Source of the DNA: Myxococcaceae bacterium
GTDB taxonomy: Bacteria; Myxococcota; Myxococcia; Myxococcales; Myxococcaceae
Assembly (NCBI GenBank): GCA_004173515.1
Contig: SECN01000001.1
Span: 21,074 to 85,073 of the forward strand
Direction: 5' to 3'
DNA length: 64,000 nucleotides
Part shown: piece by piece, positions 9,302 to 18,498 of the stretch
How the letters are laid out: each line of letters starts with the position of its first letter
Position numbering within the stretch: position 1 is the first letter of the stretch
The notes under the pieces: model-generated
The model's database searches: none
What the model was told of the DNA's origin: nothing
What the model saw: the letters and a program-made list of their open reading frames with translations, nothing else
Made by a program: the position numbers and the translations under genes

Positions 9302-9326
9302 GCGGCGGCCTCGTTCCGGCCGCCGC
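9302..9326 (+). terminator. Hairpin downstream of the beta-helix lipoprotein gene
   Basis: A perfect 9-bp GC stem (GCGGCGGCC / GGCCGCCGC) with a 7-base loop lies 24 bp after the stop codon. No T-tract follows, as is common in such GC-rich genomes, so termination is inferred from position and stem strength. Confidence 0.5.
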
Positions 9327-9521
9327 TCCGAGATGCACGGACGCGGGAGCCCGTGGCGGCCCGGTGACCCCATCCGGCTCCTCGCCTGGACGGGCCGAGC
9401 GCGGCCACCCCATGCTCCGCGTGTGCGCGGTTTCGCTGGGTGAACGACCGGCGGTCCTTGAAGGGACGGGGCACCGCACATCGTGTTCGCCTCGGAAGGC
9501 ACGGCGCGGTACACGGGGCGC

Positions 9522-11405
9522 GTGCACGGACGGGCGGTCATCACCTGGGTGGGGCTCTGGCTCCTTCTTCTGCTTCCCTCCTGTCTGCCGCGCGCCGTGA
9601 AGCAGGGCGGGCCCGGTGGACCGGAGGACGCGGCCCGCGCGTACCTGGAGGCGTGGGCGCGCAACGACCTGGGCGCGCAGCGACAGGCGCTCGTGGAGGT
9701 GCCCGCGGACTTCGACGCGCAGCACGCACGCTGGAGACAGGGCCTGGGCGTCACGGCCTCGCGCTTCGAAGGGCTCCACCTCGAGTCCGAGGACGACCGT
9801 GTCGCGGTGGTGACCTTTCGCGGCGTGCACTCGCTGCGGGGGCTTGGTGACTGGGGGGTGGAGTCCAGGCTGCGCTTCGAGCGCAAGGGCAAGGGCTGGA
9901 GCCTGCGCTGGACGCCGGAGGTGTTCCATCCAGAGGCACGCGCCGGAGACAGCTTCGGGCGCCTGAGGGCCTGGGGACCGCGAGCCGCGCTGCTCGACGC
10001 CAGTGGAGCGCCGCTCACCGCGCCCGGAGAAGTCATCAGCATTGGAGCCTATCCAGGCAGGGTGCGGGATGGCGCCGCCGTGGCCAGCGCGCTCCAGTCC
10101 CAGCTCGGGATGGACCCCGTGAGGATCCAGGCCGTCCTGAAGTCCGCGAGCGCCCAGCCCGAGCAGTTCGTCCCGTTCATCGACGTGCGCCCGGAGCGCT
10201 ATCAGCAAATTCGCGCCGTGCTGGCGCCGGTGCCCGGCATCTTCTTTCGCAAGAAGACCGCGCGCCTCACCCCCTCGGAGGGCTTCGCCGCGCACACGCT
10301 GGGGCGCGTGGGCGATGCGACCGCGGAGGCGCTCAAGGTCCTGGGTCATCCCTATCAGGCGGGAGACGTGGTGGGCCTGTCGGGCCTGGAGCGGGCGCAG
10401 GAGAGGGCGTTGGCTGGAAGCCCGTCCGGAGAGGTGCGGTTGCTGCGCCGTTCGGGCGAGGCCGTGGTGCTGCATCGCTTCGAAGGCGCGCCGGGGACGC
10501 CGGTGCGCACCACGTTGAGAAGGGACGTGCAGGCCGCTGCGGAGGCGGCGCTCGCGGACGTCACGAGGCCGGCGGCGCTGGTCGCGGTGGACACGGCCAC
10601 GGGCCAGATACTGGCGGTGGCCAGCCGTCCCCTGGGCGAGGCGCTGCACCGAGCGCTGACGGGGCGCTATCCCCCGGGCTCCACGTTCAAGGTCGTGACC
10701 GCCGAAGCGCTGTTCGCGAGCGGCCTGAAGCCAGACACCCGGGTCGACTGTCCCGTGGAGGTGACCGCGGGCCGCAGGCGCTTCCGCAACTTCGAAGCCG
10801 AGGCCTTCGGAGAGTCGACGCTCCGGTACATGTTCGCGCTCTCGTGCAATACAGCATTCATCCAGCTCGCCGCGAGGTTGGGCGGCAATGCGCTGGAGGA
10901 CGCGGCCCGGCGCTTCGGCTTCGGGGTCCGCTACGACGTGGGACTGCCCTCGCCCGGAGCTTCCTTTCCGGCGCCCGGGGACGATGCCGACCGAGCGGCG
11001 GCCGCGATGGGGCAGGGGCGCGTGCTGGCCACACCGCTGCACATGGCCACGGTCGCGGCGGCGGTGGACACCGGCGTCTGGCACGCCCCGAGCCTGCTGG
11101 CGGACGCGGAGGAAGGTCCGGAGGCGCGCTTGAGCGCGGGCACCCCGGTGGCGCTTCGCGACCTCATGCGCGCGGTGGTGACGGATGGAACGGCGAAGTC
11201 GGCGGTGGGCTTCCAGGGGCTCATGGGCAAGACGGGGACCGCGGAGTTCGGCACGGCGCTGCCGCCCGAAACCCACGCATGGTTCATCGGCCTGCGCGGA
11301 GGGATGGGCTTCGCGGTGTTCGTGGAGGGCGGGGGCGTAGGGGGCCGTGTCGCCGTTCCCATCGCGGCGCGCTTCCTCCAGACGCTGGATGCGACAGCGC
11401 GCTGA
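9522..11405 (+). CDS. Penicillin-binding transpeptidase with MecA-like N-terminal domain, lipoprotein
   Basis: About 627 residues. The first 30 form a signal ending in LLLLPSC, so it is likely a lipoprotein rather than a classic membrane-anchored PBP. Residues 35-140 resemble the NTF2-like domain of MecA-type class B PBPs (EDAARAYLEAWARNDL...), followed by a dimerisation/pedestal region and the transpeptidase domain. The transpeptidase has all three active-site motifs: SxxK in PPGSTFKV, SxN in ALSCNTAF and KTG in GKTGTAEF. It would cross-link peptidoglycan in the periplasm. GTG 9522 is chosen over GTG 9483 because it gives a short, positively charged n-region; both are possible. No divisome or rod gene is nearby. 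Confidence 0.85.
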   Translation: MHGRAVITWVGLWLLLLLPSCLPRAVKQGGPGGPEDAARAYLEAWARNDLGAQRQALVEVPADFDAQHARWRQGLGVTASRFEGLHLESEDDRVAVVTFRGVHSLRGLGDWGVESRLRFERKGKGWSLRWTPEVFHPEARAGDSFGRLRAWGPRAALLDASGAPLTAPGEVISIGAYPGRVRDGAAVASALQSQLGMDPVRIQAVLKSASAQPEQFVPFIDVRPERYQQIRAVLAPVPGIFFRKKTARLTPSEGFAAHTLGRVGDATAEALKVLGHPYQAGDVVGLSGLERAQERALAGSPSGEVRLLRRSGEAVVLHRFEGAPGTPVRTTLRRDVQAAAEAALADVTRPAALVAVDTATGQILAVASRPLGEALHRALTGRYPPGSTFKVVTAEALFASGLKPDTRVDCPVEVTAGRRRFRNFEAEAFGESTLRYMFALSCNTAFIQLAARLGGNALEDAARRFGFGVRYDVGLPSPGASFPAPGDDADRAAAAMGQGRVLATPLHMATVAAAVDTGVWHAPSLLADAEEGPEARLSAGTPVALRDLMRAVVTDGTAKSAVGFQGLMGKTGTAEFGTALPPETHAWFIGLRGGMGFAVFVEGGGVGGRVAVPIAARFLQTLDATAR

Positions 11406-11415
11406 AGCTCCCGTG

Positions 11416-12756
11416 TCAGGAGCGCTGGCGCTCGGCCTCGAGGAACAACTGGGTGAGCGAGTAATCCAGCAGTGCCTGGCGGGATTGCATGTAGCGCCGG
11501 GCGCGCAGGAAGGGAAGCCAGACACGGTTTCCGACCCGCACCTGGGACTCCTCCAGCTTCTTGCGAGGAATCCACTGTCCGCCCAACCGTCGCACCAGCA
11601 CATGGCCCAGATAGGCCCCCACCGCGGGCGCCGTATGTTCGTCGATGTATTCCCGTAGATACCGCCTCGGAAAGTCCTCTCGCCAGAAGTAGAGGTCGAG
11701 GTCCGTAAGTGACCCGGGCATCGAATCGAAGATGGAGGGCACGGAGGTGTGCAGCACCACGATGAGCCCCTCGACGAGTTCGAGATATTGGTCGAGAACG
11801 AGGTCCGGGCCTTCCACGTCGCAGGGGAGGGCGGCACTGACTGGCAGCCATTCCTCTGGTTCGGGCGGTTGGTAGGCGTTGAACTCCGCGATCTTCCGCT
11901 GACGCTCGCCAAGGAGGACTTGATCCACCACACCCTGGAGGAGCGGGGCCAGATCCGGGTGGAAGCGAGGCTCCACGGGAACGAGCGCCGCACTCCGCTC
12001 GCGCAGGGTCCGCAGCACGGTGGCTTCATCGAGTTCAGGCCGCAGGTGAACCTGGATACGGGCCTGGGCCACTCGCGCCTCGTCGCTGGCGAAGTCGGCG
12101 GGCGTGGGGCGAGTCACGAGGAGGATCGAACCGTTGGGAAGTTCTTCCACCTTGTAGGCCGGAGTGGAGAGCATTCGCTCGCGGCCAACGCTTTCCACCA
12201 GCTTCGGACTGAAGACGTTCAGCCAGCCCACCTCATAGATCTTGTCGAACCCGTCTCTGCGCGCGGTTCTCTCATCACGACCGTAGTCGGGAGCGCCAGA
12301 AAGCTGGTCCTCGGCCAGACTGCTGGTCATGGCATGGGTGACGAGATGTCGTGACGCCCATTCACGGACCATCTCCACGAATCCCCGGCTGCGCTCCGCA
12401 TTCGCGAAGAATGAAAGCGGCTGGAGCGAGACATAAATGTCCAGTCTGGGAGGGTGAGGTGGAAACCAGAGCAGAAGAGTCATGTCCAATGCGGGCCACT
12501 TCGTACGATGGAGGCCCACCATCGCACCGTGTTCGTCGCGCGCTTCTTCCACCGCTTTCCAGAAAGCAGCGCGAGAATACTTTCTCCGCCGTCGACCCTT
12601 GACGATGTCCGGCATCCAATCTCCAGCGCAGGACTCGAGCGCTTGGAGGACCGGATCCAGGGTGTGTTCCAAGCTCGCCTCGGGGGCAAAGGTGCCTTCG
12701 AATGAAAGGCTGAGACGGTCCTCTACGGGCAGTTTGTGGAATTTAAGCGTCTTCAT
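11416..12756 (-). CDS. Immunity-like protein (myxobacterial Imm52/DUF3396-type)
   Basis: A 446-residue soluble protein without signal peptide. Its first 260 residues (for example YEVGWLNVFSPKLVESVGRERML followed by a PAYKVEELPNG strand) recall immunity proteins of the Imm52/DUF3396 type that myxobacteria encode beside secreted toxins. The last 180 residues form a second helical domain of unknown type. The assignment rests on remembered pattern similarity, not a search. It is the last gene of a three-gene operon: its ATG overlaps the stop of the nuclease-like lipoprotein gene as ATGA, the coupling expected of toxin and immunity. A less committed reading is a hypothetical two-domain protein. 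Confidence 0.6.
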   Translation of the reverse strand: MKTLKFHKLPVEDRLSLSFEGTFAPEASLEHTLDPVLQALESCAGDWMPDIVKGRRRRKYSRAAFWKAVEEARDEHGAMVGLHRTKWPALDMTLLLWFPPHPPRLDIYVSLQPLSFFANAERSRGFVEMVREWASRHLVTHAMTSSLAEDQLSGAPDYGRDERTARRDGFDKIYEVGWLNVFSPKLVESVGRERMLSTPAYKVEELPNGSILLVTRPTPADFASDEARVAQARIQVHLRPELDEATVLRTLRERSAALVPVEPRFHPDLAPLLQGVVDQVLLGERQRKIAEFNAYQPPEPEEWLPVSAALPCDVEGPDLVLDQYLELVEGLIVVLHTSVPSIFDSMPGSLTDLDLYFWREDFPRRYLREYIDEHTAPAVGAYLGHVLVRRLGGQWIPRKKLEESQVRVGNRVWLPFLRARRYMQSRQALLDYSLTQLFLEAERQRS

Positions 12757-14915
12757 TGAACTGACACCTCCACTCCCTTGACTTTGGACTCAGCGGATTT
12801 CATGGCGGGCTTCAGGAACTTCGCATTGCGAGGCTTCAAGTCGCCGCCCTCATAGATGAGGCGGACCCTCTGGACCCGTGCTTCCATTTCCAATCCGGGC
12901 CTGCGAATTTTCAGCGTCTCACCGTAATACCTGAGCGCGAGCTTCGCGTCCCCGGTCATCTGCGTCGTCAGTTCTCCCAACTCCATTCGAGAGAGGTCAC
13001 GGCTCTTGATGCTGAATGTCTCCACCCGGGGTGGTTGGCCAGCGGGTGGCTGGTTCTCAATCACGAGCAGGTCCGCGAACCGGAGATCCGCCTTCATCAC
13101 GCCCACGTGCATCTCGATGCGGGGCTGGTTGAAGTCCTGGAGCCAGTGGCGCTGCGCCGGTGGAAGCGCCGCGTCCGCTTCCAGCAGGGAGAGCATGTTT
13201 CGCTCGAAGGCCAGACCCCGGGCGAACTCGCCACGCATCCGCTGATAACCCCCGAACTTGAGGGGGCCCTTGACGGGCAGGTCCTCGCTGATCTCGACCA
13301 GCCTCCGCTCCCAGTACTTCACGTACTCGCTCCACATGAAGGAGCCCTGGAGGACGCCAGGGGGTGGAGCATCGAGGGCCGGCGCGTGTTGCTTCAGGTG
13401 CTCCACGTCCCGGGTCAGTCGCGCGCCCGTGTCCTCCAACTCGGCTTGGCGCAGCCGGGCCCGCAGCGCTTCCAGCGGATCACCCCCTGGCACTCGCGAC
13501 AGGTCCGTCTTGCCGCCAGCGTGCTTCCCACCGCTGCTCCTCGTCGGAGCAGTATCTCGGGCCGCCTCCGTCAACAGGGCCTGCGCCCGGCCTGTGTTGC
13601 CCCCCGTCTCGTGCAGGGCCAGTGCCCCGGGCTCTCCCCATTCAGCGACCAGGAGCGCGCCCTCCCGGCTCTGCTGAAGGTAGCGGGACAGCCCTCCCAG
13701 TGCGTTCTCGCCAAGTCGCGCCTTCAGCGACTCCAGACGTGACACCACTGCCTGGAGTCGTGTGCCCTCTGGGGACGCGGCTTCTCGCAAGGCGCGCACG
13801 CTCTTGCCACTCGCGTACAGGCCCAGCATCAGCGCGGCGGGTGCCAACTGCCGCGTGGCTTCTTCGTACTCGCCCTGGGCCAGGGACGCCGCGCCCTGAG
13901 CGGTTCCCGCCACCAGATGGTAGAAGCCCACGGGGACGCCGAAGGTGAGGTGGTCGAAGACACCCAGCGTCACGTTGCCAGGCGCCCAGGCCCCCAGGTA
14001 TTGCGCCTGTTCCACCGCCTCGTACGCTGCCCGGTAGGGCGGTGGGAGCTGCTGGGCCTGATGGGCCAGCACCATGCCCAGGCCCTTGTTGACGACGTCG
14101 ATGCTGCCGAGGGCGTCATCCGCGGCGCGCCCCAATCCCCGGCCAATGTCTCCGGCGCGGAAGTCGCGCTCGGGAAAGTCCGGGAGGGCCATGCCGCGCT
14201 GCCGCAATTCCTCACGGACGACCTCCATGCGCCCCACAGTCGTTTTCAACTGCTTGTCATTGGCCAGGAGCCGCAGCACCTGGCGCAGCTCGTCGTCGAA
14301 GGTGGTGTGAAGGACGAAGAGGGCGAACACTTCCGCTCGGGGAAGGCCGTACCGCTCGGTGGCGGTGACGAGGAAGTCGGCGCGCTTCTGCTGAAGGACC
14401 CTGGCGGCTTGCGCATCCATGGGACCCAGGGCCCCCAGGCGGACGGCATTCCAACCGGTGAGGGATTCCACCAACCGGGGCATGTCCACCGTGCGCTGGA
14501 GGGCGACGAAGGCGGTGGGGGACGTGCACTCAAGGAAGGGCGCCAGGACCTCCTCATCCGAGTCCAGGTGGGGCCAGCCAGCGGGCCTCTCCCCGCATGG
14601 AACAGAGTCGGCTCCAACGACCTTGAGTGGCGCCATCTCCCCCCAGGCCGCGCCCCGTGACCGCGTCGGCGTGCGGCGGTACAGCAGCGGCCAGGGTTCG
14701 TCGGCGGTGTCGATGGAGGTCCCAGGCGCGGACGCCTCGGGTTGGCTCGTGGCAAGGGCGGTGTCCTCCAGCACATGCAGGGGCGTCTGGCGTGATGCGG
14801 ATGCGAGGGCACCGCCATGCGATGGCCGCAGGGACAGCGACGCGCATCCCGTGGTGAGGAGGGCCGTAGCGAGCAGCAGGACCCACCCACGGTGCCGCTG
14901 GAGCTCAGCGCGCAT
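12753..14915 (-). CDS. Large lipoprotein with nuclease-like C-terminal domain, candidate toxin
   Basis: A 720-residue protein beginning with a lipoprotein signal (LLLATALLTTGC). The middle is mostly helical with no recognised domain. The last 170 residues contain elements in the order of a PD-(D/E)xK nuclease fold: a helix Glu in LAFERNMLSLLE, an Asp in RFADLLVIE, then a strand VETFSIKSRD. The usual ExK is here SxK, so activity is uncertain. ATG 14915 overlaps the preceding gene by 11 bp, and its stop overlaps the immunity-like gene by 4 bp. The combination of exported lipoprotein, variable tail and coupled immunity-like gene suggests an outer-membrane-exchange or contact-dependent toxin. A structural lipoprotein is the alternative. 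Confidence 0.6.
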   Translation of the reverse strand: MRAELQRHRGWVLLLATALLTTGCASLSLRPSHGGALASASRQTPLHVLEDTALATSQPEASAPGTSIDTADEPWPLLYRRTPTRSRGAAWGEMAPLKVVGADSVPCGERPAGWPHLDSDEEVLAPFLECTSPTAFVALQRTVDMPRLVESLTGWNAVRLGALGPMDAQAARVLQQKRADFLVTATERYGLPRAEVFALFVLHTTFDDELRQVLRLLANDKQLKTTVGRMEVVREELRQRGMALPDFPERDFRAGDIGRGLGRAADDALGSIDVVNKGLGMVLAHQAQQLPPPYRAAYEAVEQAQYLGAWAPGNVTLGVFDHLTFGVPVGFYHLVAGTAQGAASLAQGEYEEATRQLAPAALMLGLYASGKSVRALREAASPEGTRLQAVVSRLESLKARLGENALGGLSRYLQQSREGALLVAEWGEPGALALHETGGNTGRAQALLTEAARDTAPTRSSGGKHAGGKTDLSRVPGGDPLEALRARLRQAELEDTGARLTRDVEHLKQHAPALDAPPPGVLQGSFMWSEYVKYWERRLVEISEDLPVKGPLKFGGYQRMRGEFARGLAFERNMLSLLEADAALPPAQRHWLQDFNQPRIEMHVGVMKADLRFADLLVIENQPPAGQPPRVETFSIKSRDLSRMELGELTTQMTGDAKLALRYYGETLKIRRPGLEMEARVQRVRLIYEGGDLKPRNAKFLKPAMKSAESKVKGVEVSVQ

Positions 14916-16251
14916 TGTCCACCCCCATGCCGATGGAGGCGAAGCTGCCCGGGCGCAGCGTCCCCTGCTCCGTTGGAGAGAGCCGCGTACCGCCTTGCCC
15001 CATCGCGTACAGGCGCCCCCCAAGGAACCGCCAGCGCACCTCTCCCGCAGTCAGGTAGCGCGCTCCCGGCTGACCCACGCCCACCACCACCGCTTGCAGG
15101 GCCACCTCGAGGTCGCGTTGGAAGAGCTGCACCGCCAGTCGCCCGTTCGCATCCACGCGGCCCCAACTGAAGGCTTCCACGCCCAGCATGAGGAGCAGGT
15201 GCCGCTGCACCACCTCGCCCAGGTGCACCGCGTCCCATCCCAACAGCAGCTCACCGAAGACGGAGGAGCCCTGGGGAAAAGAGACCTCCGCCAATGGCAG
15301 CCCTGATGCGCCCGCTGCCTGGAAACGCGCCAGCTCGTAGTCCGGGCCGAAGTAGCCCTGCCGGAAGCCTCCATGCTGGCGGCGCACTTCCAGCCGTGCA
15401 CGCAGGTCCAGCGTCGGTGACACCGCGTCGACTCCCGCGCCCGCCACCATGCCCCAGGCGCCACCTTCACCGGGGCGTCCTCCCCAACCGGCGAAGAGCT
15501 GCGCCTCGAAACCATCCGCCTTGTCCCGTCGCGCGACCAGCACCGCCGTGCCGTCCACGTGCGCCAGCGTCACCGACCGCGACGTGCCGTCCGTTCGCTG
15601 TCCGTCATGCACCACGGACAGTGCCAGCGCGTAGCGTCCAGGCCGTGCTGGCCGGCCGGAGAGGAGGTGCTGCACGTCCAGTGCGACTTCCGCGCCCATG
15701 AGATGGAGTCCCAGGACGTCGGAGGTGAAGCCTTCCAGGTAGACAGGCCCGGCGGTGGCGGTGAGCACGGCTCCGGCGGGATGTTGGTCCGGGTTGCCCT
15801 GGTTGGAGTAGTGACGCACCAGGTGCCCGGACAGCAGGCTGTAGCTGTCCATCGCGCCTGCCCACAGCGCGACGGGCGTCGCCTCGTTTCCCAGGCGGAG
15901 GAAGCGCACCCACTGCCCCCAGTCGGACAGGGTGTCCCAGTCCTCCTTGCGGATCAGGCCCGCGTCCTTGTCCCCGTTCCACAACCTCCACCGCACCGGG
16001 GCACCCAGATTGAGGCCGAGCGTCGCTCCTCCATCCACCACCACGGTGGGCTCCAACTGCATGAAGCCTTCGTCCTCGCCCGTCCTCGAACGCAGCGTCA
16101 GCGCCAGGGCCTCCAGTCGCAGCAGGTAGGCCCACGGGCGAGGTTGAAGGAAGGTGCGCTCCTCTTCCAACGGCGATGCGTCCGGGAGGGTCTCCGCCCA
16201 GGCGAAGGCCGGCAGGAGCAGCCAAAGCCAGAGAGCCCGATTCCGCGCCAT
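14905..16251 (-). CDS. Exported beta-rich protein, possibly outer-membrane barrel
   Basis: A 448-residue protein with a clear cleavable signal (ALWLWLLLPAFAWA followed by ETLP). The mature chain is dense in alternating amphipathic strands with aromatic ends (PVRWRLWNGD, YLEGFTSDVLGLHLMGAEVALDV, LEVALQAVVVGVGQ), as in outer-membrane barrels, although the C-terminus lacks a terminal Phe. It starts at ATG 16251; ATG 16257, two codons upstream, is closer to the GGGAGG ribosome-binding site. It is the first gene of the operon with the nuclease-like lipoprotein (11-bp overlap) and the immunity-like protein, so a role in export or surface display of that lipoprotein is a reasonable guess. Confidence 0.6.
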   Translation of the reverse strand: MARNRALWLWLLLPAFAWAETLPDASPLEEERTFLQPRPWAYLLRLEALALTLRSRTGEDEGFMQLEPTVVVDGGATLGLNLGAPVRWRLWNGDKDAGLIRKEDWDTLSDWGQWVRFLRLGNEATPVALWAGAMDSYSLLSGHLVRHYSNQGNPDQHPAGAVLTATAGPVYLEGFTSDVLGLHLMGAEVALDVQHLLSGRPARPGRYALALSVVHDGQRTDGTSRSVTLAHVDGTAVLVARRDKADGFEAQLFAGWGGRPGEGGAWGMVAGAGVDAVSPTLDLRARLEVRRQHGGFRQGYFGPDYELARFQAAGASGLPLAEVSFPQGSSVFGELLLGWDAVHLGEVVQRHLLLMLGVEAFSWGRVDANGRLAVQLFQRDLEVALQAVVVGVGQPGARYLTAGEVRWRFLGGRLYAMGQGGTRLSPTEQGTLRPGSFASIGMGVDNAR

Positions 16252-16440
16252 GTGCATGCCGCCTCCCGTGAATGAAAGCCCAGCGATGCCGGAAGCAAAG
16301 GACACACGTCTGACGTTCGACCTGTCTGCGATGACGCGGTCCTGAAGGGCAGGGACTCCGTCCCCTCTGGCGGACAGCCTGTGAGCCCCAGGGGCCTGCC
16401 TCCTGGACGGACGCACTTCGGGCGCTATGCTCCAGGTCCT

Positions 16441-17364
16441 ATGAAGACGTCCCTACCTGCGAAGTGGGTGTTGCTTGGCGCGCTGCTCGCGGGATCCGCG
16501 CTGGCGGACGGACGTGAGCAGGCCGGCATCCGGAGCCTGTTCCTGTCGAGCCAGCCAGACGCCGCGCCTCAACGTGTGTTCGTGAAGGGACAAAGGGTGA
16601 CGGTCCTTCGCTTCGCGCAGGCGGTGGAGGTGGAGCGGACCCGCATGCTGGGAGGGGAAGGCCGGTTCGAGCCCCTCGGCATCGTCGGGCGGAAGGTCAT
16701 CCTGGAACCTCGTCAGGATCTGGCTTCGGACGAGGGGTTCTCCCTGATGGTGACCCTGGCCGACGGGCGCGAAGTTCCCTTCCTGATTCGTCCCCACGGA
16801 CAGGGGGAAGGTCGAGGCGCGGACCAGCAACTCGACGTCTTCGAGGATCACCAGAGTTGCGAAGCCACGGTGGCGGCGCTCCGCGAGTCGGCGCAGGAGA
16901 ACAGGACCCTGCGCGCGGAACTGGAGAAGCTCCGCAAGGAGGAAGCCTCCGAGGACCATGCGCTGGCGGCACTGCTGGCCTCGGGCTCCGTGGCCCAGAC
17001 GCCCTTCACGCTCGCGGACCACTTCTCCGGAAAGGATGCGGACGCGGCGTTGGACGGCTCCGTCTTTCGGGGCAACGGGAAGGCCGCGGTCATCTTCAAG
17101 GTGAAGAACCTCAACGCCACCCAGCCCTGGAGCGTGAAGTCCGTGCGCCTGGTGGGCATCTCGGACGCGAGGGAGCGTGCCGTGGCCCTGCGGTTGTCGG
17201 CAGCGGAAATCGCGCCGGGTACTTCCGGCGTGGTGGCACTGGTCGCGGATGGGAGCGCATTCTTGGACGAGGGCACGCTGACCTCCCTGTTCCTGGAGCT
17301 GTACCGTCAGGACGGGCTTCGGCAGGCCATGGTTCAACTGGATCCGCACCTGATCGGAAAGTAA
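16441..17364 (+). CDS. DUF2381 family protein (Myxococcus paralogous family)
   Basis: A 307-residue exported protein: a signal peptide ends at GSALADG, followed by a beta-rich half (QRVFVKGQRVTVLRFAQAVEVERT...), a short coiled coil (ALRESAQENRTLRAELEKLRKEE) and a C-terminal beta domain (VIFKVKNLNATQPW...EIAPGTSGVVALVAD). This layout is characteristic of DUF2381, a family expanded in Myxococcus and usually found beside Ser/Thr kinases. No kinase is adjacent here. A small lipoprotein gene follows 10 bp downstream, forming an operon. The function of the family is unknown. The start at ATG 16441 places the signal peptide correctly. Confidence 0.8.
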   Translation: MKTSLPAKWVLLGALLAGSALADGREQAGIRSLFLSSQPDAAPQRVFVKGQRVTVLRFAQAVEVERTRMLGGEGRFEPLGIVGRKVILEPRQDLASDEGFSLMVTLADGREVPFLIRPHGQGEGRGADQQLDVFEDHQSCEATVAALRESAQENRTLRAELEKLRKEEASEDHALAALLASGSVAQTPFTLADHFSGKDADAALDGSVFRGNGKAAVIFKVKNLNATQPWSVKSVRLVGISDARERAVALRLSAAEIAPGTSGVVALVADGSAFLDEGTLTSLFLELYRQDGLRQAMVQLDPHLIGK

Positions 17365-17374
17365 GAGCGACCGG

Positions 17375-17872
17375 ATGAGTTCCCGCAAATGCATGTACGT
17401 GGGGTGGATGGGCCTGCTGGGATTGTCGTTGGGCTGCGCCACGGTCCCTGGAGAGGTTCGCCTTCGAGCCGATGGCACACCCCTGTCGGAGAAGTGCCCG
17501 GAGAAGTCGCAGGAGGTCATGAAGTATCTGCGGCTCTTCGTGGGGGAGGCCGCCTGGGTCCAACTGGATGCGAACCAAAGCCGAGCGGACACCATCACCC
17601 TCTACGACGGTCCCATCGAAAGCGTGCTGGATGAGGACATCGGGACCCTGGATGCGCCGGCCCGGCTCTACGGGCGCGTCTGGACCGGAGGGACTCAACC
17701 GGTCATCCGCTACTACTCGGCCCAGTCCATGAAGGGCGGAGACATCATCCCCATTTGCGCCGTGGCACGGCTTGGGTTCGGACAGTTGCGCAAGCTGCCG
17801 GAGTCCAAGCCGGGAACAGCGGTCCTCGCTTCACCGCGAGCAGGGGTCTACATCGTCAACGAGTTCCGGTGA
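17375..17872 (+). CDS. Small lipoprotein, partner of the DUF2381 protein
   Basis: A 165-residue protein with an N-terminal signal and lipobox (LLGLSLGCATVPGEVRL). The remainder is a small mixed alpha/beta domain (QEVMKYLRLFVGEAAWVQLD, DAPARLYGRVWTGGTQPVIRYYS, PRAGVYIVNEF) that I do not recognise. It lies 10 bp after the DUF2381 gene and is surely co-transcribed. Small lipoproteins of this kind accompany DUF2381 genes in related genomes, so a shared envelope role is likely, but no biochemical function is known. Confidence 0.75.
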   Translation: MSSRKCMYVGWMGLLGLSLGCATVPGEVRLRADGTPLSEKCPEKSQEVMKYLRLFVGEAAWVQLDANQSRADTITLYDGPIESVLDEDIGTLDAPARLYGRVWTGGTQPVIRYYSAQSMKGGDIIPICAVARLGFGQLRKLPESKPGTAVLASPRAGVYIVNEFR

Positions 17873-17958
17873 GGTCCTGAGGCCCAGGCCAACAGGCGCT
17901 CCACCCCCCTCCGGCATGTCAGGTGGTCATCGCGGGTGACGCTGTCCACCCTCGGGGC

Positions 17959-18336
17959 ATGGCCGACGAACGCCCGAGCGGCCGTGCTGCCAGGCCCGCG
18001 CTGCGGTTCCCAGGCCATGGCCGCAAGCGGCGAGGACCGGCCCCGAAGCGCACGGGCCCACCTGCCTGGAGTGAGCCCGTGGAGGCGCTGTGCGCACGGC
18101 TGGGCACCACGCCCCAGGGGCTGCCACAGGAAGAGGCCGAGGCGCGGCTCGCCTCGGGTGGCCCCAACACGGCGGAGGCCCGGCACCGGCGCTCGCTGCC
18201 GGTGGAACTCCTCCTGCGCTTCGGCAACCCGCTGGTGCTCGTGTTGCTGGTCGCTTGTGGTGTGTCGGCCGGCGTCCATGACCTGACCAGGTCCGCCATC
18301 ATCGCCGTCATCGTCCGCCGCTTCGGCACCGCGTGA
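17959..18336 (+). pseudogene. Truncated P-type cation ATPase (N-terminal remnant)
   Basis: The frame encodes 125 residues. From about residue 37 it matches the start of P2-type cation ATPases: the cation-ATPase N-terminal domain (VEALCARLGTTPQGLPQEEA, then EARLASGGPN) and the first membrane helices (ELLLRFGNPLVLVLLVACGVSAGV, then SAIIAVIV). It then stops after RRFGTA. Everything that makes an ATPase is missing: the actuator TGE loop, the DKTG phosphorylation site and the ATP-binding domain. It is most simply a remnant left by deletion, with the RND exporter gene 160 bp downstream. Whether the fragment is expressed is unknown; an in-frame upstream start exists at 17923. Confidence 0.65.
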
Positions 18337-18498
18337 CACGGCCCCGGAGGGCAGGGCCTCCGCCTCCTGGTGGACACCCTCCTGCCCCACGTGTCCTGCA
18401 TCGGGCGCGTGACGCGGAGGCACCGGGACGCCTCGCCGCCCCGAGGGCTATCGCAGCAGCAGCCCAGGTGCACGCACGGGCCAGGAGCCTTCGTGTCC

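Noticed and set aside
6825..12029. A very long open frame on the minus strand covering several plus-strand genes
   Set aside because: It is antisense to the beta-helix lipoprotein and PBP genes, has Arg/His/Pro-rich composition without motifs, and arises from third-position GC bias.
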